Below are positions 28,215 through 37,900 of a DNA stretch of 64,000 nt, piece by piece. The translations under genes were made by a program, and so were the position numbers. Below the pieces are notes generated by a model. It did no database searches, was not told the DNA's origin, and saw only the letters and a program-made list of their open reading frames with translations. The stretch is from the NCBI GenBank assembly GCA_947446645.1, contig CANFHA010000001.1:1-64000 (forward strand), given 5' to 3'. Each line of letters opens with the position of its first letter. The first letter of the stretch is position 1. The stretch is from Chitinophagaceae bacterium (GTDB taxonomy: Bacteria; Bacteroidota; Bacteroidia; Chitinophagales; Chitinophagaceae).

Positions 28215-31200
28215 CTATTTCTCTATTACAAAATGGAAAACCTTTTTGCCATTTTCCCCGCTAATGGTAAGCAGGTACATGCCATTTGCAAGATTATTAT
28301 TAAGATCTATCCGTACATTGATCGTTCCATTAACCGCAGAGGAAATAGTTTTATAAACTGCCTGCCCGGTCACATCTGTCACCTTCAATTCCAGTTCCTC
28401 AGTTTTGTTCGTCCCTGTTATTCCATTTATATAAAATGCTCCCTTGTTCGGGTTAGGTGTCAATGCAATGTTGGATGAGTTCAACATACCAAGTTGATTG
28501 GCGGCAGTTGTAACAGGACTAACATTTTTATTTCTTAAAACGGCGATGCCGCCTGGCACTGCACTAGCAAAGCCATAAGATGTTACAATATCCCCTTTGC
28601 CGTCACCATCTATATCCGCAATCGCCACCATACCAGGTGCACTACCCGCAGGAGAATCAATGTTAGCCACCAGCGAACCACTGTTTATAACGCCGGCTGC
28701 AGCCGTATTGCGGAAAATAGAAACTGACTGGTCTGCCCGGTTCACAACCACAAGGTCCGGCCGGCCGTCACCGTTAAGGTCTCCGGCAGCTACGCTAAGG
28801 GGCGCATTACCAGTTGCAAATATTGTTGGTGCTGCAAAAGAAAATGTATCAATAACACCGGCCGTAGCTGTGTTGTGTAAAACAGAAAGCGTGTTATTAT
28901 TCATATCTACGACAGCTATATCTACCCTGCCATCACCATCTACATCTGCAAGCGCAAGCCCACGCATATTTACACCACCTCCGTAAATAACGATGGGTGG
29001 AGCGAAGCCGGTAAGCACATTGCGATATAGGAGAAGCGAATCGCCTGTGCATGCTACAGCATCCGGCAATCCGTCGCCATCCAGATCGTTTATGGCAAGT
29101 GCTGTAGTTCCGTAAGATCCTCCGGCGGTCAATGGGAAAAAGTCGCAATCCCTGGTGAGGGTGTTTGCATCAATGTCGCCGTCCGATGTATTCAGCAATA
29201 TTTCGGTCCACATAAATGCAGTACCGAGTAAAATATCCGCCTTGCCGTCACCATTCATATCCTGCACGGCAATAGCCCTGCCACTCCCTATGGTCTCGTA
29301 ATATACCGGTGAAGCAAAGCTGATAGATCCGGTAGTTGATGTGTTCCTGTAAATACGTATGCCGTCCACACCTGGGTTTGGAGAAGATATTATAAGATCG
29401 GGTTTACCGTCATTATTAATATCAGCTACTGCCATGCCGGGATACGGCACAAATGACAGAAGAGAATCAACGGCAAGTGCAAACGAACTTCCGGTAATAG
29501 ATCCCGGAGTTGCTGTATTCCGGTAAACGGCAAAACCTGTCTCATTCAGTGTTATTACATCAGCCTTACCATCGCCGTCAAAATCAGCGACGGCCAGGGA
29601 GCGGTTTTCTAATCCTGACGGGTCAGCAAAACTTACTGCCGTATCAAAAAGAATCGGCCCGGGGATAATTCCACTGCCGTCGAATGTTGGCTGGAAAGGC
29701 AACTGGGAGTACGCCTTTCTTTTCACAGCAAGATTTTCAACCGTAACCGCATCATACGTTGCACCAACCGGCACCGTAACGCTAAGAGATGAACTGCTGG
29801 CCGATGTTACCGTTGCACGTGTAGCTCCAAAGAATACAGCATTATTTGCAGGACTAGAGTCGAAATTAGTGCCCGTCAGGGTTACTGTTGCCCCGGGAGT
29901 AGCCGTTCCGGGAACTACTGTACTAATTGCGATATGTCCTATTGGGGCATTGCGCAAAACAGAAATTGTACTGTCGTCATAATTCGCAGTAATGACATCT
30001 GGCTTACCGTCACCATCAATATCTCCAACAGACAGGCGTGAAAGGAAATTGTGGCCAAGCGGATATGCGGCAATTGCCAGGGAAGACTGTGTTATAGTTC
30101 CGGGCGCTGCATTATTATGGTACAGGTAAACAGCCTGGTCGAGGTTAAGAAATCCGCCACCATAATACCCTACTGTTGATGCAACGACAAGGTCCGGTTT
30201 CCCGTCACCATCAAAATCGCCCGCGGCCACACTTGCCGCATCAAAAGCTGAGGGAAATATTATCGCACTGTCAAAAGAGCCTGCGTCAATTGCGCCAGCG
30301 GTCGCAGTATTCCTGAAAATAGAAATGGTATTATTTATACCATTGGTGACCACAAGATCTTGTTTGCCATCCCCATCAATATCAGACATAACCATACCCT
30401 TTGTATCCGCAGCAAGACCGGAACCGAATGTTACCTGGCTGGCCAGGCTGATGCTGCCGGCACTGCTGGTATTACGGATCACAGATATAGTAGAATCCAG
30501 GCCGGTAAAGGCAATATCATTTTTCCCATCGCCGTCTATATCACCTACAGCAAGAGCATAAAGGCCGTAAGTAGCGGTAAGTGGCGTATTGAAGGGAGTG
30601 GCAAATGATGCCGGTGTTATAGAGCCTGCAGTGGCGGCGTTTCGCAATACGGAAATAGTACCATCCTGGTTGCACAGCACCACATCCGCCTTCCCATCGC
30701 CATCCATATCTGCTAAGGCCATTCCATTTATGCCCCAAATAGCTATAGACGCATCGCTGCCGGTAACAAAAGGCACAGGGGCTGAGAAAGCTATAGATCC
30801 AGTAGTTGATATATTGCGCAGCACGTAAATGCTGTCGTGGTAGGTATCGCCATATACTAAGTCCGGCACACCATCTCCGTCTACATCACCGGTTGCCATT
30901 TGACAGCCAGTCAGAAAATTGCTGTAAGGGGCAGGCAGCGGATAGGCAACCGGTGAAGCAAATTAGCTACTGCTGACCGTTCCGGCAGAGCTGATGTTGC
31001 GGTACACAGAAATATTCATAGCGCTTATCACGATAAGATCGGCCTTGCCATCCCCGTCCATATCCTGTATACATTCATGGGTTGGATTATCGGAAACCGC
31101 CAGCGAAAAATCGATCCTCGGCTCAAACGCCGTTGCGGCAGCCGGGAATCCACTGTTATCATACGTAGGCAGAAAAGCCATTTTTGACCATCCGGTCAGC

Positions 31201-31469
31201 GATGTTGCGCTGTTGTTCACGTTTACTGGTGCATACGTTGCTCCGGCGGGTACCTGCACGGTCAGCGAGGTACTGCTTGCGCTGGTAACTGTGGCACGTG
31301 TAGCACCAAAATAAACAATGTCGTTTGCCGCCGTAGCATTAAAGCCAGTACCGGTAATAGTTACAGAACTGCCAACATGCCCGCTGGAGGGGCTTATCGC
31401 AGAGATAGTTGGTTGTGCAATAGCAGTTGTGCTAACTGCCAGGAGCAATAAGGAGAAAATCCTGGTCAT
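28215..31469 (-). pseudogene. FG-GAP/IPT T9SS surface protein split by in-frame TAA
   Basis: One frame runs from the ATG at 31469 to 28215 except for a TAA at 30963-30965. Upstream piece: signal peptide MTRIFSLLLLAVSTTAIAQ, IPT/TIG domain (ISAISPSSGHVGSSVTITGT), then start of FG-GAP repeats (DMDGDGKADL). After the TAA the same frame goes on with FASPVAYPLP and many DxDGDGxxD calcium-binding repeats, a second IPT/TIG domain, more repeats, and a T9SS sorting domain (TPNPNKGAFYINGITG). The expected length is about 1084 aa. Comparison with similar repeats (SFA-type after AG-xxx-S) suggests the TAA replaced a Ser codon (TCA to TAA). The downstream piece could restart at Met 30899 but would lack the signal peptide. 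It may be a true decay, a strain polymorphism or a sequencing error. Confidence 0.8.
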
Positions 31470-31590
31470 AGTATTATTAAAGTTGATTGCTAAACAAATC
31501 ATTTACCCTATTCCTATCTCAAAACATGGGTTTCCCACGGTCCGGATAAAACCGGGCGACTATTTCTCTATTACAAAATGGATAACCTTT
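31191..31590. repeat. long direct repeat copy A: 5' end and upstream region of FG-GAP gene
   Basis: It matches 34600-34999 at an offset of 3409 bp. The first ~310 bp (signal peptide, IPT/TIG domain and leader) show eight mismatches that I count by eye; the rest, including the intergenic piece and the end of the preceding gene's sorting domain, is less alike. Confidence 0.85.
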
Positions 31591-34500
31591 TTACTGCTCT
31601 CCCCACTAATGGTTAGCAGGTACATGCCGTTTGCAAGATTATGATCAAGATCGATCCGCGCGTTGATCGTTCCATTCACCGCTGCGGAAATAACCTTATA
31701 AACTACCCGCCCGGTCACATCTGTCACCTTCAATTCCAGTTCCTCAGTTTTGTTCGTCCCTGTTATTCCATTTACATAAAATGCACCCTTGTTCGGGTTA
31801 GGTGTCAATGCTATGTTCAACCCTTTTTCCGGCAAAATGCCTGCAAGACTAGTTGTTGGCGATAACGGATCGTTTCTCAGCACGCCAATACCCGGGAACG
31901 GTTGTGTCGTATTCCCAATTGCAAACTATTATATCTGCTTTACCATCACCATCTATATCTCCGGCTACCGAATAAAACCCATATCCGGCGGCAGAATCGA
32001 CACGCACAGCAACAGAGCTGCTGTTGATAGTACCCGGAGTAGCGGTGTTGCGATAAACAGATACCAGTCCGCTCATACCAGTGCTGTCTACACAGGACAC
32101 CAGGATGTCTGGCTTGCCATCTCCATTAAAATCTGCAATAGATATACTCTGCGGAGCATACCCTGTAGAAAATAACACCTGGGGGGCAAATGAAGATGTA
32201 TCTATAATACCAGCCGTAGCCACATTTCGGAGTATAGACAGCGTAGAGTCGCTCCTGTTTGCGGCAACGATATCGGGCTTACCATCGCCATCTATGTCTG
32301 CAACGGAGAGATTATCGCAATAGTGACCTACGTTGAAAAAGACCGGGAACCCAAACCCCTGCAACATATTTTGATACACCAGAACCACAGTATCTGCGGT
32401 GGTACACACAATATCTGGTCTGCCATCCCCGTCAATGTCCGCAATAGCCACAGAACTTGTCCATGGAAAGCCCCACAATATATCATAGCACTGGGGCATG
32501 GTCATTGATTGCAGGTTTATGCTGCCTGCAGTAGATGTATTCCAGTAAATCGATACACCTACGTTCACATCTCCTGTAATTATCTCCGGTCGGCCATCGT
32601 TGTTCAGATCAGCCATCGTAGCCGTGAGCACTCCGGCCGACGAAGGGTTAAACCCAAAGGACACCGGCGCAGCGAAGTTAACAGTACCAGATACAGAGAT
32701 ATTACGAAAGACCAGCAACCCACCCGTACCACTGGCAACGATCACATCCGGCCTGCCATCACCGTCAACATCGCCAGCAGACAGCCCCAGGTTGGCAACG
32801 CAACCGGTGAGAAAATCTATTGCGGTAGCGAAGGACCCCGTAGTTATGTGACCCACGATACTAGTATTACGATAAACTGCAAACCCCGAATCATTAAGCG
32901 CTACCACATCTGCCTTTCCGTCTCCGTCTCCGTCTATGTCCATCATCACCGCCCTTTTATTACGTGTATGCCCGGGATCGTGAAACTGAACATGTTGCTC
33001 AAATTCCACAGATGGTCCATATGAGGGGTCGGAAAAAGTAGGCAGGAATGGCTGCAATGAGTACGACCACATATTTGTTGCCGTATTCCCAGCAACTACC
33101 CGTTCAAAGGTTGCTCCCTCAGGTACGGTAACGGTAAGCGATGTACTGCTTGCGCTGGTTACGGTGGCACGGGTAGCACCAAAATAAACTACGTTATTTG
33201 CAGGGGTACTATTAAAGTTTGTGCCCGTGATCGTAACTGCAGCACCGGGAACACCAGCTGAGGGAGTAACAGCAGTAATGGCAAGTGGCGCAACAGGAGC
33301 ATTACGAAGTACAGTGATGTTGCTGTCATTAGTATTGGCCGATAGTATATCCGGTTTGCCATCTCCATCCAGGTCACCTGCCGCAATGCTCAACAAATTA
33401 TGGTGCCCGTTTGGCCTTGTCAGGAGATCGAAAGAACCGGTGCTTATGGTGCCGGGTGTGGATATATTCCTGTAAACATAGATCAGCTCATCAAAAAAAT
33501 ACCCGAGCGTCGCTTTGGGGAAACTCCCAGACACGGCCAGGTCTACTTTTCCATCTCCATCAAAATCCCCGGCAATCATTGATCCTGCCTGGAAAGCCGA
33601 AGGGAAAACAACAGCACCAGCCAAGGAGCCGGCATTTATCACACCGGCACTGGCTGTATTTCGGAATACCGATATTGTATTGCTCCAGTTATTGCTCACA
33701 GCCAGGTCAAGTTTGCCATCGCCATCCAGGTCTGCAATAACAAGCCCGGCCGACTGACCCGGCACCATAAACAGCGACCCCATCGTTACGTCCGGACCAT
33801 CAGGGGCCAATGTGGCGAAATCAACAGAAGATGCCATAGAGATACTTCCGGTTGTACTCGTGTTCCTCAGTACTGAAATAGAAGTATTCAAAGTGGTTAG
33901 CGCTACATCAGGTTTACCATCGCCGTCTATATCACCTATCGCTACCATGTTAGGAAGATAGCTGCCGGTGCCAATGGGAGCAGTAACAGATGCTGCAAAA
34001 GAGCTGCCGTTGATCACACCTGCAACCGCGGTGTTCTTAAGCACAGATATATTTCCGGAAGCGTTACAGCACACAATGTCATTTCTGCCGTCACCATCCA
34101 GGTCGCCAATAGCCACACCATTTACCGCATCACTCAGGAGTGTAGCATTAGCTATATAGCTTATTGTAGCATCAAAATTTACAGCGCCGCCTGAGGACGA
34201 ATTGCGCATCACATAGACACTGTCGTTGGTCGTGGTAAAGACTATATCCGGTTTACCGTCCCCATCAATATCTCCAATGGAAAACAGGCCGCGACTACCA
34301 CTGAATTCTCCGTTGTAATAATAATATACGGGCACAGGCACCGGCAAAAACATAGAAACAGGCGGTGCAAAAGATCCTGCAGTAATGCTGCCGGTAGTAC
34401 CCGTATTCCTGTATACGGAAATATCAATGTTGGTCAGCACTACCAGGTCAGATTTTCCATCACCATCCATATCTTGTATCAGCGTCTGTAGGGGTACGGC

Positions 34501-34878
34501 TCCGGCGGTACATGCAAAATCCTTCCTTACTTCAAAACCGGTTGCACCTGTTACAAATGCGCTATTATCATACGTGGGTAGAAAAGGATATTTAGCTATT
34601 CCGGTCAGCGATGTTGCGCTGTTGTTCACGTTTACTGGTGCATACGTTGCTCCGGCGGGTACCTGCACGGTCAGCGAGGTACTGCTTGCGCTGGTAACTG
34701 TAGCACGTGTAGCACCAAAATAAACAATGTCGTTTGCCGCAGTAGTATTAAAGCCTGTACCAGTAATAGTTACAGAACTGCCAACATGCCCGCTGGAGGG
34801 GCTTATCGCAGAGATAGTTGGTTGTGCAATTGCAGTTGTGCTAACTACCAGGAGCAATAAGGAGAAAATCCTGGTCAT
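31560..34878 (-). pseudogene. FG-GAP/IPT T9SS surface protein with frameshift before sorting domain
   Basis: The frame starts at the ATG at 34878 (MTRIFSLLLLVVSTTAIAQ). IPT/TIG, a long run of DxDGDGxxD FG-GAP repeats, a second IPT/TIG domain and more repeats follow, 1009 codons to a stop at 31849. Around 31891-31899 (CCCGGGAAC on the plus strand) the reading shifts by one base: the +1 frame reads VPGIGVLRN as in the paralog and continues into a complete T9SS sorting domain to 31560. Removing one G or C of this run restores a single frame of ~1105 codons. As it stands the product would lack the sorting tail and not be surface-anchored by T9SS. Sequencing error, true mutation and slippage all remain possible. 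Confidence 0.78.
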
Positions 34879-34999
34879 AGTATTATTAAAGTTGATTGCT
34901 AAACAAATTATTTACCCTATTCCTGTCTCAAAACAAGCGTTTCCAACGGTCCGGATAAAACCGGACGACTACTTCTCTATTACAAAATGGAAAACCTTT
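34600..34999. repeat. long direct repeat copy B
   Basis: Partner of 31191-31590, covering the signal peptide, first IPT/TIG domain and leader of the frameshifted gene plus the last codons of the nuclease gene's sorting domain. It shows that the two FG-GAP genes arose by tandem duplication including the upstream intergenic sequence. Confidence 0.85.
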
Positions 35000-37900
35000 T
35001 TGCCATTTTCCCCACTAATGGTAAGCAGGTACATGCCGTTTGCAAGTACATTGCTAAGCGCTACCTGCTCACTAACGTTGCCGGACATAGCAACCGATCT
35101 TGCTGAGTACACGATCTGTCCCAGCATATTGGTTATCTCAATTTCCAAAGTCTCATCTTTCTCAGATCCTGTAGAACCCATTATTGTAAACGCTCCTGCA
35201 TTAGGATTTGGAATAAGCTGTGCCTCCATCGGCAGCGCATTTACCTGCACGTGAGTAGCCGTTGATGCCGATTCCCCACTTGCGTCCGTAAACACATGCG
35301 TAATTTCCACAGTCCCTGTGGCCAGGGCGCTTACAAGCCCGTTATTATCTACGGTAGCCACGCTATTGTCACTACTTATCCACTCGCCCCCTGCTATCGC
35401 ATCCTTTGCCACGCTTACCTGTGTGCCTGGAGTTGTGGTGGCAGAACCACCATGACCCTGTGGAGCAGGGCTGGTACTGATCACTTTATAGGCAAAGTTG
35501 CTGCAGCCTCCATTAGTCACTATATAATTAATGTACGCGCTGCCTGCAGATACATTAGCAGTTACAAGCCCTGTGCTGCTGCCTACACTCAGAATGGCAG
35601 TATTGCTGCTGCTCCACACCCCGCCCGGCGTGAGATCAGATAATGTAATACCCGGCCCTCCGCGCGATACACTGGTTGGCCCAAGAACCGCAGTAACCGC
35701 TGGGGTCTGGTTAACCGTTACAATAGCCGTAGTGATGCACGCAGTAGGTATCATATACGTTATCCTTGCGGTTCCAGGTGATATACCCGTCACCCCTCCC
35801 GATCCGGAAATAGTAGCTACAGATGGTGTACTGCTGCTCCACGAAGTGCCAGGTGTAGTAGCGTCCGAAACAAATGCTACAGCCCCCGTGCATACCCGGA
35901 ATGTACCAGTAATAGGAGCCGGTGTCGGATTTACCGTCATGGACAAGACTTTTGAGCAACCGGCACCATTGGAGTAGCTGATACGCGCGGTACCGGCACT
36001 TAATCCCGTAACATTTCCGGAGCCATCCACCGAAGCAACTGAGCTGCTTCCGCTCCATGTACCACCGGTGCTGTCATTATGCAGTGTTACCTGCGATCCT
36101 ACGCAAACCTTATTCGGCCCGCTGATACCCAGCGGAGGAAAGTTAACAGTGAGTATCATTGTAGCCCTGCAACTGGCTCCGGCTATAGTATAATAGATCG
36201 GGGGAGGAATCTCGCTGTGATTGATCGAGGTAACAAATCCGGTTGCCGTCACACTTGCTTTAGCCGGTATGCCGCTGCTCCATACTCCTCCGGGCGTTGC
36301 ACAATGCAATGTTGTTGTGTCTCCCACACAAAGAAGCGCATTACCGGTGATCGGTGCAGGAACTGCATAAACCGAAACAGTAGCCGTAGCATAAGCCGCG
36401 CCCAGCGTATAACTGATAGTAGCAGTTCCTGCGCTCACAGCTGTCACAACTCCGTCGGTTGATATTGTTGCTACTGATGTTGGGCTTATGCTCCATTCTC
36501 CGCCCACAGTTGCATCAAAGTAAGGGCGCGAATCGCCCTGGCAGATATAAAAATAATAACCCGTAATCGCTGCCACCGTCACAGTAACTGTAGAGATAAC
36601 AGTTACTGTTTTAGTTGAGGATACTGTTCCGCAGGCACCTGTTACGGAATACGTAATATTTACAGAACCTGCCGTTAATCCCAATACCAGTCCGGCACCG
36701 GACACAGAGGCACGGCTGTTGCTGGCACTCCATGTACCGCCGCTCACCGGGTCAGTAAGTGTTATCGTAGCACCCGTTAATACAGTAGAAGGTCCGCTCA
36801 CCGTACCTGCAGTTGCCGCCGTTACGGTAACAACTGTAGTAGCGTTCGCGCTACCGCAAGTGTTGGCAACCACGTATGAAATGGTAGCGGTACCCGCTGT
36901 TACACCGGTCACTACTCCGGTAGCAGCTACTGTAGCTACTCCAGTGGCCGACGAGCTCCATACGCCATCGGCTGCCACATCCGTTAGTGCGCTCGTTCCA
37001 CCTGTACATATTATCCCGGAACCCGTGATCGCACCGGCCACAGGTACAGTATTCACAGTTACTATCCTGGTAGCAGATGAACTGCCACAGGCATTTATAG
37101 TAGTATAGGAAATTATTGTAGTGCCGGGCGTAATCCCGCTTACCATACCGGTAGTGCCAACCATACCAATCCCTGCCGATGACGTGCTCCAGGTACCACC
37201 AGCTATTGCATCTGTAAGCTGGGTTGTGGATCCGGTGCAGACTGAACCCGTTCCCGTAATAACTCCGGCATTCGGTAAAGAGTTCACGGTAACTATACGT
37301 GTCGCAGATACTATGCCGCTACAGGTGCTTGGTATATTGTAGGAGATAATTGCAGTGCCCGCTGCTACGCCGGTCACTATACCAGTAGCGCCTACTGTAG
37401 CTACACCCGGTGCGCCTGAGCTCCACGTACCGCCGGTCACTGCATCGGTCAGTGCAGTGGTCAGGCCAACGCAAACCGAGGCAGTACCGGTAATAGTTCC
37501 GGCGCTGGGCGCCGCATTTACGGTTACAATTTTATTGGCGGAGGCTGTGCCGCATCCATTGGTTACACTATAGAATATAGTTGCCGTACCTGTGGCAACA
37601 CCGGTCACTACACCTGCACTGCTTATAGTTGCAACCAATGTGTTCGTGCTGCTCCAGTTGCCACCAGTTGCTGCATCTGTAAGATTAGTAGTGGCACCAC
37701 TGCACACCGTTAGTGTTCCATTTATGGTTCCTGCGCTAATTGTAGCGCTAACAGTAACTGTTTTCGTAGCAGTAGCGCTGCCGCAGCCGTTGTTTACAGT
37801 ATAGGAGATCGTTGCTGTACCCGCAGCAATACCGGTTACGATCCCTGTGCTGCCCACAGTTGCTACTCCCGTAGCTCCTGAGCTCCATACACCGCCAGCC

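Noticed and set aside
30963-30965. TAA read as a recoded amino acid
   Set aside because: TAA recoding is not expected in Bacteroidota, and all other genes here end normally with TAA; mutation or error is simpler.
36719-37804. Series of plus-strand ORFs of 70-130 aa rich in Val/Pro/Thr
   Set aside because: They are antisense shadows of the Ig repeats: each has the same period as the repeats on the other strand.
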